Part shown: piece after piece, positions 15,604-24,355 of the stretch
How the letters are laid out: every line of letters starts with the position of its first letter
Numbering within the stretch: position 1 is the stretch's first letter
Origin: Actinokineospora xionganensis
Lineage (GTDB): Bacteria > Actinomycetota > Actinomycetes > Mycobacteriales > Pseudonocardiaceae
Assembly: GCF_014323725.1 (NCBI RefSeq)
Contig: NZ_JABVED010000005.1
Location: 248,045-312,044 of the forward strand
Reading direction: 5' to 3'
Length of the DNA: 64,000 nt
Made by a program: the position numbers and the translations under genes
The notes under the pieces: generated by a model
Databases searched by the model: none
What the model was told of the DNA's origin: nothing
What the model saw: only the letters and a program-made list of their open reading frames with translations

Positions 15604-18600
15604 GTGACCGAGATCGTGTCCAATCCCGACTCCCCACCTGGGGTGAGGCGTTCGCGCTCCACCCCCGGCCGGTCGGTGCTCCGCCAGTGGCGTGACTGGA
15701 GAATCCCGGTCAAGCTCGCCGCGGTCACCCTGGTCCCGGCCGTGTTCGCGATCGTGCTCGGCGCCCTGCAGATCGGTTCGCAGATCGACCGCGCGGACAC
15801 ATACCGGCAGATCGACCGGCTCGTCACGGTCAACGACACCCTCCACAAGACCGTCACCTGGCTGCAGCGCGAGCGCACCAAGGCCTCGGTCCTGCTGACC
15901 TCGGGTTCGCGTGAGATCGCCTTCGAGGTGCTCACCGAGCAGCGGCAGGCCGACAGCGCCCGCGACGAACTGATCAAGGCGGCCGCGGGCCTGTCCTACG
16001 CCAGCGAGACCACCGGCGCCCGCTACGCCGATGTCCTCACCCGCTTCGGCGAACTCGACGTCCTGCGCGGCCGGGTCGGCGCCAGGGAGATCGACGGCCC
16101 CACCGCGCTCGACGGCTACACCCTGGTGATCCGCTCGCTGATCGCCTTCGACCGCGCCGCGGCCGAGGAGGTCGCCGACCCGGCCCTGTCGGGCACGGCA
16201 GGCGCCCTGCACGACCTCGAGGCGGCGAAGGAAGAGGTGTACTACCAACAGGGTCTGGTCGGTGTCGGCCTCGCCCGCGGCGGCCTCACCGGGCAGGAGA
16301 TCGACGCCCTGCGCGCCTCCGAGGCCCGCCTCGGCGACCGCACCGCCGACTTCCGCGCCCTGGCCGACCCGGCGCAGCAGGCCGAGTACGACCGGACGCT
16401 GACCGAGGCCGACCTCACCTCCCGCGCCAACCTGGTCCAACTCGTCATGGGCGGGCGCCCGGGCGCGGCCCCGCCGATCGGCGGGCAGGACTGGAACACC
16501 GCGAGCGATCTGGTCTCCGGCAAGCTCAGCGATGTCAGCGCCACCCTCGGCACGCAGATCAGGAACGGGTCCGCCGAACTGCAGGACTCGGCGAGCGACG
16601 CGGCGGGCATCGCCTCCGTCGTGCTGATCCTCGCCCTGGTGCTCGCCGCCGCGATCATGTTCGTCATCGGCAGGCAGCTGCTGGGCTCGCTCAGCGCCCT
16701 GCGGCGCGGTGCCCTCGACATCGCCGAGCGCGGGCTTCCGGCCGCGGTGGCGCGGATCCGCGACGGCAAGGACCCGGTGGTGCCGACCGTCGAGCCGGTC
16801 GCCGTGGCCACCGCCGACGAGGTCGGCCAGGTCGCCCGGGCGTTCGACGCCGTGCACCAGGAGGCCCTTCGGCTCGCGACCGAGCAGGCGGGAATGCGCG
16901 CCAACTACGCGGGCGTGTTCGTCAACCTCGCGCGCCGCAGCCAGGGGCTCGTGCAGCGCCAGCTCCAGCTCCTCGAACGGCTCGAACGCGACGAGGAGGA
17001 CGCCGACCAGCTCGCCACGCTGTTCCAGCTCGACCACCTCGCCACCCGGATGCGGCGCAACAACGAGAACCTGATGGTCCTCTCGGGCAGCGTCGCCGGT
17101 GAGCACCAGGCCCGCCGGGCCCAGCAGCCGGTGAGCCTGTCCGACCTGCTGCGCGCGGCGGTCTCGGAAGTCGAGCAGTACCAGCGGGTCGTCATCACCT
17201 CGCCCCCGACGGTGCTGGTCGTCGGCTACGCCGTGGGCGACCTGGTCCGGCTCACCGCCGAGCTGCTCGACAACGCCGCCGCCTTCTCCGCGCCCGCCAC
17301 CCAGGTCGTGATCTCCAGTCACCACACCGAAGGCGGCGCCGTCCGCATCGAGGTGTGCGACCGCGGCATCGGCATGAAGCCAGACGAAATGGCCGAGGCC
17401 AACGGAAGGCTCGCCGAGGACGGCGTCGTCGACGCCACCACGTCCCGCCGGATGGGCCTGTTCGTGGTGGGCAGGCTCGCCGCCCGCCACGGCGTCAACG
17501 TGCGGCTGCGGCCGGGGACGCCGTCCGGCCTGCGGGCCACGGTCGTGGTGCCTGCGGAGCTGGTGACGTCCAATGTGGTCGCACTGCCCTCCTCGCCCGC
17601 CACCCAGGTTCTCCCGCCCGCGGACAACGCCCACGGCAATGGATCCGGAGGCACCGGCCAAGAGGGCGGCGGGCAGCCGGGGAACGGACCCAGGTCCAAC
17701 GGCTCTGCGGTCAACGGCTCGCGGGTCAACGGCTCGACCGTGAACGGGTCCTCGGTAAACGGGACCAATGGGTCGAAAGTCAACGGCACCAACGGTTCGG
17801 GTGGCAACGCGACCGCGAACGGACTGCCGCGGCGGTCGATCCGCAGCGGCGTCGACGCGCTGAGTGCGCTCACCCGGGGCGACGGCGCGCAGCTGCCCGA
17901 GCAGTTCCCCGTGCCGCGCGACGCGGTCGACACCATGGATCCGCTGCCCGAGCCGCCCGCGGCCGAGCAGGCGGCCTGGCCGAGCCACCCGGTCCCCACC
18001 GGCCTGGCCGAGGACGCCCCGGCGGAAGCCCTGTTCGACCCGGTCGTGCCGGTCGAGGACGCAAAGGCCGCTGAGGCCAAGGAGAACACCGCCCCGCCCG
18101 CCCCGGTGGCTCCGAGCCTGCCGGAATCCGCCGCGGAGACCACCGGCTGGTGGGACACCACGGTCATCTACGAGCGCGCTCCCGGCGCCCCGGTCGACCG
18201 CGGCATCCAGGAGACCACGCCGATCTTCGACGAGATGGTCTCGGCCTGGTTCCGCGCCGTCACCGACGACCCGAACTCCACCGCCGCCGACGTCGCCATG
18301 CCGCAGGCCTGGGACTTCGCCGCCGACCAGGGTTTCCAGGCCGCGCAAGCGGTTTCGCGGGCCGAGCCGGAGGACTACACCCGCTCCGGACTGCCCCGGC
18401 GGACCCCTCGGCGCAACCTCGTGCCGGGCAGCGCCGAGCCCAAGGCCACCACCGCCCCGCCGGTCGCCGAACGCGACGCGGAGGACCTGCGGACCCGGTT
18501 GTCGAACTACCAGCGCGGCGTCCACCGGGCCCGCGGCGCCCACCACACCGGGCCCGCGCACGGCCGGCCGGAGATCCAGCCCGGCCTGGACCTGCGGGGC

Positions 18601-18879
18601 GCGCAGTGGCGTTTCGCCGCGGACTCCGGCTGGGCCGCGGCCGAACAGGTCACCACGTCCACTTCGGACACCACAACCGACGGCAGCCTCCCGCGGCGCA
18701 CGCCGCGCGAACGGCTGCTGCCCGGCAGTCTCGACCCGGCGCCCGGCCCGCAGGTGCGCGTCGAGCGCGACGCCGACGCGCTGCGCGACCGGCTCGGCAG
18801 TTTGCAGCGCGGCGTCGGCCGCGGTCGCGAAAGTCTTGCCCGCCAAGCAGGAGAACAGGATCACGGGTCGGATGTCTGA
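15604..18879 (+). CDS. cvnA: Conservon sensor ATPase CvnA (nitrate/sulfonate-sensor type)
   Basis: A 1091-residue membrane histidine-kinase-like protein. Transmembrane segment 36-57, an extracellular helical NIT-type sensor to about 330, a second membrane segment (about 334-360), HAMP-like linker, then a HATPase domain with N-box ELLDNAAAFSAPA (near 552) and CDRGIGM (near 585). A low-complexity stretch of repeated VNGS/TNGS units (about 678-742) and a long tail with three PRR-containing modules (GLPRRSIR, GLPRRTPRRNL, SLPRRTPRERL) follow. GTG 15604 has GGAGGAG 4 nt upstream. In conservons CvnA communicates with the roadblock, DUF742 and GTPase products encoded next. Confidence 0.92.
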   Translation: MTEIVSNPDSPPGVRRSRSTPGRSVLRQWRDWRIPVKLAAVTLVPAVFAIVLGALQIGSQIDRADTYRQIDRLVTVNDTLHKTVTWLQRERTKASVLLTSGSREIAFEVLTEQRQADSARDELIKAAAGLSYASETTGARYADVLTRFGELDVLRGRVGAREIDGPTALDGYTLVIRSLIAFDRAAAEEVADPALSGTAGALHDLEAAKEEVYYQQGLVGVGLARGGLTGQEIDALRASEARLGDRTADFRALADPAQQAEYDRTLTEADLTSRANLVQLVMGGRPGAAPPIGGQDWNTASDLVSGKLSDVSATLGTQIRNGSAELQDSASDAAGIASVVLILALVLAAAIMFVIGRQLLGSLSALRRGALDIAERGLPAAVARIRDGKDPVVPTVEPVAVATADEVGQVARAFDAVHQEALRLATEQAGMRANYAGVFVNLARRSQGLVQRQLQLLERLERDEEDADQLATLFQLDHLATRMRRNNENLMVLSGSVAGEHQARRAQQPVSLSDLLRAAVSEVEQYQRVVITSPPTVLVVGYAVGDLVRLTAELLDNAAAFSAPATQVVISSHHTEGGAVRIEVCDRGIGMKPDEMAEANGRLAEDGVVDATTSRRMGLFVVGRLAARHGVNVRLRPGTPSGLRATVVVPAELVTSNVVALPSSPATQVLPPADNAHGNGSGGTGQEGGGQPGNGPRSNGSAVNGSRVNGSTVNGSSVNGTNGSKVNGTNGSGGNATANGLPRRSIRSGVDALSALTRGDGAQLPEQFPVPRDAVDTMDPLPEPPAAEQAAWPSHPVPTGLAEDAPAEALFDPVVPVEDAKAAEAKENTAPPAPVAPSLPESAAETTGWWDTTVIYERAPGAPVDRGIQETTPIFDEMVSAWFRAVTDDPNSTAADVAMPQAWDFAADQGFQAAQAVSRAEPEDYTRSGLPRRTPRRNLVPGSAEPKATTAPPVAERDAEDLRTRLSNYQRGVHRARGAHHTGPAHGRPEIQPGLDLRGAQWRFAADSGWAAAEQVTTSTSDTTTDGSLPRRTPRERLLPGSLDPAPGPQVRVERDADALRDRLGSLQRGVGRGRESLARQAGEQDHGSDV

Positions 18880-18907
18880 GCCCGGACCTTCCCATGAATG
18901 GAGCACG

Positions 18908-19348
18908 ATGACGTCCACGCAGTCCAAGCCAAGCCAATTCGGCTGGTTGGTCAATGACTTCGCGGAACGAGTCACCGGGGTGGCGCACGCCGTGGTGGTC
19001 TCGGCCGACGGGTTGCTGCTGACCTCGTCCGCCCGGCTGCCGGTCGACCGCGCCGACCAGTTGGCGGCCGTCGCGTCCGGGCTGATCAGCCTGACCTCCG
19101 GCGCCGCACGGTGTTTCGACGCGGGCGAGGTCAAGGAAACCGTGGTCGAGATGGAGCGCGGAATCATGCTCCTCATGGCCATCGGCGACGGCTCTTGTCT
19201 GGCCGTGCTCGCCGCACCGACCTGTGATATCGGGCAGGTCGCCTACGAGATGACCCTTCTGGTCGACCGCGTCGGCCAGATCCTGACCCCGGAACTGCGC
19301 GCGGCCCTCCAAGGCGCTGCCGGGAGGATGGTGGGGCAGCCCGCATGA
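18908..19348 (+). CDS. cvnB: Roadblock/LC7 protein CvnB
   Basis: A 146-residue roadblock/LC7-domain protein (FGWLVNDFAERVTGVAHAVV, SADGLLLTSS). Such proteins act with small GTPases; MglB is the known example, acting on MglA. ATG 18908 is chosen because the family usually begins just before the WLV segment and GGAG lies 4 nt upstream. An in-frame ATG at 18872 overlaps the cvnA stop by 8 nt and would add 12 residues. Second gene of the conservon. Confidence 0.93.
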   Translation: MTSTQSKPSQFGWLVNDFAERVTGVAHAVVVSADGLLLTSSARLPVDRADQLAAVASGLISLTSGAARCFDAGEVKETVVEMERGIMLLMAIGDGSCLAVLAAPTCDIGQVAYEMTLLVDRVGQILTPELRAALQGAAGRMVGQPA

Positions 19349-19355
19349 CCGAGAC

Positions 19356-19916
19356 ATGACCAGTCAGTGGGGCGAACCCGCTCCGGAAATGACCATCGCC
19401 GACCTGATGAACGGACTCTCGCTCGGCGGGGGCCGCAAGAAGCACCGCAAGCCCGAACTGGAAGAACCGCCTCCACCAGCGGAATCGGTGGCGGACAACG
19501 GAGACGTGGAACCGGAGTGGCCCCTGGGCGAGTCCGGGGTGGCCGATCATGCTCCGGTCGAGCCGCTCCCCGTCGAAGACGCCGCCATGGTTCGCCCGTA
19601 TGCCTGGACCCGCGGGCGCACCCGGTCCACGTTCGAACTGCGTGTGGAGACCATGGTGTCCACAAGCGGCCGGGCCGCGGACGCCAACGCGTTCGCGGAG
19701 TCCGAACACCGCGCCATCGGGGCGCTGTGCAAGGAACCGCGGTCGGTCGCAGAGGTGGCCACCCTGTTCGGCGCGCCGCTCGGCGTCGCGAAAGTCCTGC
19801 TGGGCGACATGGCCCAGCTCGGTTTGGTCACGGTGCACAAGACCGCAACCGGTGGTGCCAACAAGGCCCACCTGGTGTTGATGGAAAGGGTACTGAGTGG
19901 ACTCCGTCGGCTATGA
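19356..19916 (+). CDS. cvnC: DUF742 protein CvnC
   Basis: A 186-residue protein. Its C-terminal half (from about residue 75, VRPYAWTRGRTRS, to HKTA...LMERVLSGLRRL) is a DUF742 winged-helix-like domain; the N-terminal half is acidic and Pro-rich, longer than in many homologues, and probably disordered. It is the third conservon product, proposed to bridge the sensor and the GTPase. It starts 7 bp after cvnB and overlaps cvnD by 20 nt. Confidence 0.92.
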   Translation: MTSQWGEPAPEMTIADLMNGLSLGGGRKKHRKPELEEPPPPAESVADNGDVEPEWPLGESGVADHAPVEPLPVEDAAMVRPYAWTRGRTRSTFELRVETMVSTSGRAADANAFAESEHRAIGALCKEPRSVAEVATLFGAPLGVAKVLLGDMAQLGLVTVHKTATGGANKAHLVLMERVLSGLRRL

Positions 19917-20499
19917 GGACTCGGCGGCCCCCACGCTGACCTCGGTCAAGATCGTGGTGGCTGGTGGTTTCGGCGCGGGAAAGACGACGTTCGTCGGCTC
20001 CGTCTCGGAGATCATGCCCCTCACCACCGAAGCGGTGATGACCAGCGCGAGCGTGGGCATCGACGATCTCGCGGCAACCCCGAACAAGTCCACGACCACG
20101 GTCGCGATGGACTTCGGCCGTGTCTCACTGGACTCGGATTTGATCCTGTACCTGTTCGGAACCCCCGGGCAGCAACGGTTCTGGTTCATGTGGGACGACC
20201 TCGTCCGCGGCGCGATCGGAGCGGTCGTGCTGGCCGACACCCGTCGGCTGGCGGACTGCTTCTCGCCGATCGACTTCTTCGAGGAGCGCAACCTGCCGTA
20301 CGTCATCGGCCTGAACTGCTTCGACGGCGTGCTGGGACACGACCTGGAGGAGGTCCGCGACGCCCTGGCCATCGGCCCGGAAGTCCCGATCGTGACCTGC
20401 GACGCCCGTGACCGACAGTCGACGAAGCAGACCTTGATCACGATGGTCGAGTACTCGATGCGCCGCTGGGTCGCCCTGCACGGCGCCGGGGTCGGCTGA
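19897..20499 (+). CDS. cvnD: Conservon small GTPase CvnD
   Basis: A 200-residue Ras-like ATP/GTP-binding protein. P-loop GGFGAGKTT (about 24-32), switch II LFGTPGQQRF, in which Thr-Pro-Gly-Gln replaces the common Asp-x-x-Gly, and LNCFDG at the guanine-recognition position in place of NKxD. This divergence is normal for CvnD/MglA-type proteins. It starts at GTG inside the end of cvnC and closes the operon, stopping 3 bp before the convergent PI-PLC gene. Confidence 0.93.
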   Translation: MDSVGYEDSAAPTLTSVKIVVAGGFGAGKTTFVGSVSEIMPLTTEAVMTSASVGIDDLAATPNKSTTTVAMDFGRVSLDSDLILYLFGTPGQQRFWFMWDDLVRGAIGAVVLADTRRLADCFSPIDFFEERNLPYVIGLNCFDGVLGHDLEEVRDALAIGPEVPIVTCDARDRQSTKQTLITMVEYSMRRWVALHGAGVG

Positions 20500-20502
20500 G
20501 GG

Positions 20503-21369
20503 TCAGAAGTTGAGCCGGTAGATCTGACTGGCCTTCGCGGCGGTCATGAAGTCCATCGGCACCACCCCGACCAACTGCCGGTTCAGCGCGCCCAGATACC
20601 CGCTCACCTTGGGCGCGATCGCGTTGGCCGCGTCCCGGGGCCACAGGGCCCAGCCCCAGGACGAGGTGAAGGTGATGAACAGGTTGCTCGAGTTGGCTGT
20701 CCGGGCGGCGTCGAGGTGTCGCCGCACGCCAGGCCACTTGCGGGAGTAGAGGTCGAAGATGGTGGGGATGTCGTAGTCGTCGGCGATGTCGAGCCCGCCC
20801 CAGCCGATGCCGGGCACGCCGCCGTTGTCGGAGATGACGACGACCCTGCCGCGGCTCTGGCCGAGGGTCGGGATGTGCGCGTCGGTCTTCATCAGGGTGG
20901 GCCACCGACGCTGGTAGTCAGCGAACACGGCGCCGAACGCGGCATCGGAGTCGCTTGAGTACTCCTGCTTGACGCGCATGAGGATGGTCTCGCTCGGATG
21001 CGAGGAGAGGAAAGCGGCGCACTGGTTGACGACATCGCCGAACATGAGATTTTGGTAGTACGCGCCATGATGCATCGCGAACGACCCGCTGATGAGCCGA
21101 CAGCGGGCGTCGAGGAACCGCACCCCGACTTGGAGCTGCTCGGCGACCGTGAGGTCCTGATTCGCGACCGCGGGCCCACCGACCCTGGTCGCTGAGCCAT
21201 GAGTGCCCGGCATGCTGATGCGCGAGAGCAGGGTGCTGTCGGGCAGACCGCCCATCCAGTCGGATGAGGCGGCGGAGGCCGTGGCGGTGCTGAGCGAAAC
21301 GCCCGCGGTGACAAGTCCTGCCCCGACGACTGCTCGGCCGAAGGTCCTTCGGGAGATCAACGCGTCCAT
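20503..21369 (-). CDS. Tat-exported phosphatidylinositol-specific phospholipase C
   Basis: A 288-residue secreted enzyme. The N-terminus SRRTFGRAVVGAG is a twin-arginine signal, with likely cleavage after ASA near residue 33. Catalytic histidines are His57 (SMPGTHGSAT) and His100/101 (FAMHHGAYY), as in Bacillus PI-PLC. It would cleave phosphatidylinositol to diacylglycerol and cyclic inositol phosphate outside the cell. ATG 21369 is chosen because GGAG lies about 7 nt upstream; ATG 21381 would put four residues before it. It is convergent with cvnD. Confidence 0.9.
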   Translation of the reverse strand: MDALISRRTFGRAVVGAGLVTAGVSLSTATASAASSDWMGGLPDSTLLSRISMPGTHGSATRVGGPAVANQDLTVAEQLQVGVRFLDARCRLISGSFAMHHGAYYQNLMFGDVVNQCAAFLSSHPSETILMRVKQEYSSDSDAAFGAVFADYQRRWPTLMKTDAHIPTLGQSRGRVVVISDNGGVPGIGWGGLDIADDYDIPTIFDLYSRKWPGVRRHLDAARTANSSNLFITFTSSWGWALWPRDAANAIAPKVSGYLGALNRQLVGVVPMDFMTAAKASQIYRLNF

Positions 21370-21434
21370 GGCCCACTCCATCCCGGTTGTGAATGGAGTT
21401 CACATTAGCGGTGGATCTTGAGTCTGGGACCCCG

Positions 21435-21884
21435 TCAGCTGTCGTGGCCCGCTCGGCTTTGCGCCTGGGCCAACTCCTTCATGAGTCGCTCGACCGCCAT
21501 CCTGCATACGGTCGGGCCTGCCCAGTATTGCTTGACGACGTTCTCGGGTGTGACGTCCGGGTCGTCGGGGAATCGGACGGGTGTCGGCACGGTCGACCCG
21601 TCTCGGAGCACGATGAGCACTTCCTCGCTGAAGTGGATCGGGTCGGTGTGAAGGATCCTGAATTTGTGGATCGACTCCCAAAGGAAGGTTCGGGAGCTGA
21701 AGAACTCCTGCGTTCGCACCCCGAGTCCGCTGACATAGATGCCGCGTTTGAACATCCGACAGGAGAACGTGGTCCACAGCACTGTGAATGCGACAACGGC
21801 GAGCATGGCCAGGCGAGATGGGCCGTCGATCACAACGCGAACCGTTGTGTAGATCATGAAGGCCGTGAGAACCGCGCCGAACAC
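21435..21884 (-). CDS. Membrane protein with PH-like domain; early stop in a longer frame
   Basis: From GTG 21884 a 149-residue product has two hydrophobic segments and a soluble part (RGIYVSGLGVRTQEFF...SEEVLIVLRDGS) like bacterial PH-domain membrane proteins. The same frame continues upstream as plausible protein to ATG 21947, which has a G-rich ribosome site, but codon 4 of that frame is TGA (21936-21938). So either the gene begins at the poorly placed GTG, or a nonsense change has cut it off from its native start. No known function. Confidence 0.6.
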   Translation of the reverse strand: MFGAVLTAFMIYTTVRVVIDGPSRLAMLAVVAFTVLWTTFSCRMFKRGIYVSGLGVRTQEFFSSRTFLWESIHKFRILHTDPIHFSEEVLIVLRDGSTVPTPVRFPDDPDVTPENVVKQYWAGPTVCRMAVERLMKELAQAQSRAGHDS

Positions 21885-22032
21885 CGCAAACGCGCCTGCT
21901 ATCTCGGCGTTCGCGGACCGTGGCGCGACCCGTCGTCACTGAGGCATGTGTTCCCCCTTGCGCCCAGACCGACGTTGGCCCGTCCTGATCAAATTATGGG
22001 TGCGATCACCGTCAAAGCGGAAGCATCCGGCC

Positions 22033-22437
22033 ATGCGGATAGCTGATCTGGAAATTCGGTGTTCGCCCTCGATCGGCGGCGAAGTGGACATCGCTGCCGG
22101 TCGCGTGGGTCTGCGGGATCTGGCGGACGCCATCGAGAACGGCATCGCATCGATCCGCACGCCGTGGAACGGGGATCCCGCGCCATACGCGCGAGTGCTC
22201 CGCGAGGTTGTCGTGCGGGTGGACCCGGGAACCAAGGTCAGCTTCGAGGTCGCCGAGTGGGGCGACGCGCTGTGGGTCAGCGGGGACAGGGGGGCGCTGG
22301 ACGCTTTGGCCGAGGACATCCGGGGCATGGCGGAGGAGGCTGGAGCGGCCGCGCACGCGCACCTCGATTACCACCCTGACCATTGGTACCTGGCGGACGG
22401 CTCGATTTCGGTCGTTCGCAACATCGTCGAGGGGTGA
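22033..22437 (+). CDS. Hypothetical protein, weakly Imm32-like
   Basis: A 134-residue soluble protein with no signal. The end, HAHLDYHPDHWYLADGS then VVRNIVEG, and the middle WGDALWVSGDRGALDALAEDI recall Imm32-type immunity proteins, which share an HxHLD and a GS near the C-terminus. That is a resemblance only, and no toxin gene lies beside it. Convergent with the TetR gene that ends at 22441. Confidence 0.65.
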   Translation: MRIADLEIRCSPSIGGEVDIAAGRVGLRDLADAIENGIASIRTPWNGDPAPYARVLREVVVRVDPGTKVSFEVAEWGDALWVSGDRGALDALAEDIRGMAEEAGAAAHAHLDYHPDHWYLADGSISVVRNIVEG

Positions 22438-22440
22438 TGG

Positions 22441-23073
22441 TCAGCGGTCGGCCAAGCGGGTCCGCATCGCGCTGAGGCCGTCGAGGAAGGCGTCCAAGGC
22501 CATCTCGAAGCTGTCGGCGTCGATCTCGTCCGCGTGGTCGCGCAGTCGGTGTGCCTGGTCCAGGTGCGGATACCGGTCCACATACACCTGCACGTCGTCC
22601 TCGAACCCGCGGGAGAACGAGCTCATCGCCGCCCCCAACACCAGGTACTTCGTCGACGCCCCGATCATCGTGGCGTACCGCGGCGGCCAGCCTGCTCGGA
22701 CCAGGCCGCCATGGACCGCGTCGGCCCGGGCCAGTGAGGTCTCGCGGCGGGCCGGGCCGGTGGCCAGCACCGGGACCATGTTCGGGTGGGCCGCCAGCGC
22801 CGCCCGGTAGGAGCGGGCCCAGGTGCGCACCCCGGCCGCCCAGTCCGTTCCGGCGAAGTCGCTGACGTCCACTGTGGACATGAGTTCGTCCGCGATATCG
22901 TGCAGCAGTTCGTCTTTCGTGCGGTAATGGCTGTACAGCGACGGTGCCTGCACACCCAGTTCGCCTGCCAGTTTCCGCATCGACAGGCCGGTCAGGCCCT
23001 CGGCGTCGACCATCGCCAAAGCGCGCTCGCGGATACGGGCGCGGCTCAGGAGCGGGGTGCTCGGCCGTGGCAC
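22441..23073 (-). CDS. TetR-family transcriptional regulator
   Basis: A 210-residue protein with an N-terminal helix-turn-helix (LSMRKLAGELGVQAPSLYSH, about 30-49) and a TetR_C-type ligand domain. GTG 23073 has GGGAG 6 nt upstream. It is divergent from an acyl-CoA dehydrogenase gene at 23173 with a strong palindrome between them, so it likely controls the dehydrogenases and perhaps the alcohol dehydrogenase beyond (inference). Confidence 0.9.
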   Translation of the reverse strand: MPRPSTPLLSRARIRERALAMVDAEGLTGLSMRKLAGELGVQAPSLYSHYRTKDELLHDIADELMSTVDVSDFAGTDWAAGVRTWARSYRAALAAHPNMVPVLATGPARRETSLARADAVHGGLVRAGWPPRYATMIGASTKYLVLGAAMSSFSRGFEDDVQVYVDRYPHLDQAHRLRDHADEIDADSFEMALDAFLDGLSAMRTRLADR

Positions 23074-23135
23074 GTGTGTCTCCCAGGTCACTGCCGGCAG
23101 TGGTTGCCGGGACGGTTCGGCGATCCTATCCTGGC

Positions 23136-23158
23136 TAAACCTAACACCGTACGGTTTA
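23136..23158. promoter_or_regulatory. TetR operator candidate (palindrome)
   Basis: A perfect 10-bp palindrome ACCGTACGGT (23146-23155) lies inside a wider inverted repeat TAAACC...GGTTTA (23136-23141 and 23153-23158). It sits in the 99-bp gap between the divergent TetR and acyl-CoA dehydrogenase genes, 15 bp before the dehydrogenase start. Confidence 0.6.
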
Positions 23159-23172
23159 CGAACGGGAGTGTC

Positions 23173-24324
23173 ATGGACCTCGCTCTCACCGATGAGCAGC
23201 AGGCGCTGTGGGATCTGGCGCGCGACTTCATCGACAAGGAGGTCGTGCCGAACGCCGCCGAGTGGGACCGCCGCGAGCAGGTCGACCGGGCGATCGTGGG
23301 CAAGCTCGGCGCCATCGGGTTCCTGGGCATGACCATCCCCGAGGAGTACGGCGGCTCCGGCGGCGACCACCTGTCGTACTGCCTGATGATGGAGGAACTC
23401 GGCCGCGGCGACTCGGCGATCCGGGGGATCGTCTCCGTCTCGCTCGGCCTGGTCGGCAAGTCCATCGCCGGCTACGGCACCGAGGAGCAGAAGCGGCACT
23501 GGCTGCCCCGGCTCAGCTCCGGTGAGTCCCTGGCCTGCTTCGGCCTCACCGAGCCCGACACCGGATCGGACGCGGGCAGTCTCGCCACGAAGGCGGTTCG
23601 CGACGGCGACGATTACGTCATCACCGGCTCGAAGATGTTCATCACCAACGGCACCTGGGCCGACGTCTCCTTGATCTTCGCGCGCACCGGCGGCCCCGGG
23701 CCGAAGGGGATCAGCGCGTTCCTGGTGCCGACCGACTCGGCGGGCTTCACCCACCGCGAGATCAAGGGCAAGCTCGGCCTGCGTGGCCAGTCCACAGGTG
23801 AGCTTGTGCTGGACGGCGTGCGCGTGCCGGAGTCGGCGCGGCTCGGTGACGAAGGTGTCGGGTTCAAGATCGCGATGTCCGCGCTGGACAAGGGCCGCAT
23901 GTCGGTCGCCGCGGGCTGCGTCGGCCTGGCGAAGGGCGCGCTCGACGCCAGCGTGAAGTACTCGCTGGAGCGCACCCAGTTCGGCAAGCCGATCGCCGGA
24001 TACCAACTGGTGCAGGAGATGCTGGCCGACATGGCGGTCGCCACCGACGCCGCCCGGCTGCTCGTCTGGCGGGTCGCGGACCTCATCGAGCGCGGCAAGC
24101 CGTTCGGCACCGAGGCGTCCATGGCGAAGCTGTTCGCCAGTGAGAACGCGGTGTCCGCGGCCAATCTGGCGATCCAGGTGTTCGGCGGCTACGGCTACCT
24201 CGACGAGTACCCGGTCGCCAAGTTCCTGCGCGACGCCCGCGTCATGACGCTTTACGAGGGCACCAGCCAGATCCAGAAGTTGCTCATCGGTCGCGCCCTG
24301 ACCGGCGTCAATGCATTCAGCTGA
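23173..24324 (+). CDS. Acyl-CoA dehydrogenase (MCAD/SCAD-type active site)
   Basis: A 383-residue FAD enzyme with IPEEYGGSGG, LTEPDTGSD, FITNGTWAD and FGGYGYLDEYPVAK motifs. The catalytic Glu is in LYEGTSQIQ near the C-terminus, as in short- and medium-chain enzymes, unlike the enzyme at 852. It would form enoyl-CoA and pass electrons to ETF. It begins 15 bp after the operator palindrome and is followed 31 bp later by a second dehydrogenase gene. Confidence 0.95.
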   Translation: MDLALTDEQQALWDLARDFIDKEVVPNAAEWDRREQVDRAIVGKLGAIGFLGMTIPEEYGGSGGDHLSYCLMMEELGRGDSAIRGIVSVSLGLVGKSIAGYGTEEQKRHWLPRLSSGESLACFGLTEPDTGSDAGSLATKAVRDGDDYVITGSKMFITNGTWADVSLIFARTGGPGPKGISAFLVPTDSAGFTHREIKGKLGLRGQSTGELVLDGVRVPESARLGDEGVGFKIAMSALDKGRMSVAAGCVGLAKGALDASVKYSLERTQFGKPIAGYQLVQEMLADMAVATDAARLLVWRVADLIERGKPFGTEASMAKLFASENAVSAANLAIQVFGGYGYLDEYPVAKFLRDARVMTLYEGTSQIQKLLIGRALTGVNAFS

Positions 24325-24355
24325 GTCTTCGTCTACGTGTTCAAGGGAGCAGGGC

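Noticed and set aside
15136-19182. Minus-strand open frame of 1348 codons across the conservon
   Set aside because: It is antisense to cvnA, whose domains are clear; the translation is Arg/Gly/Val-rich with no family features, as expected from high-GC third positions.
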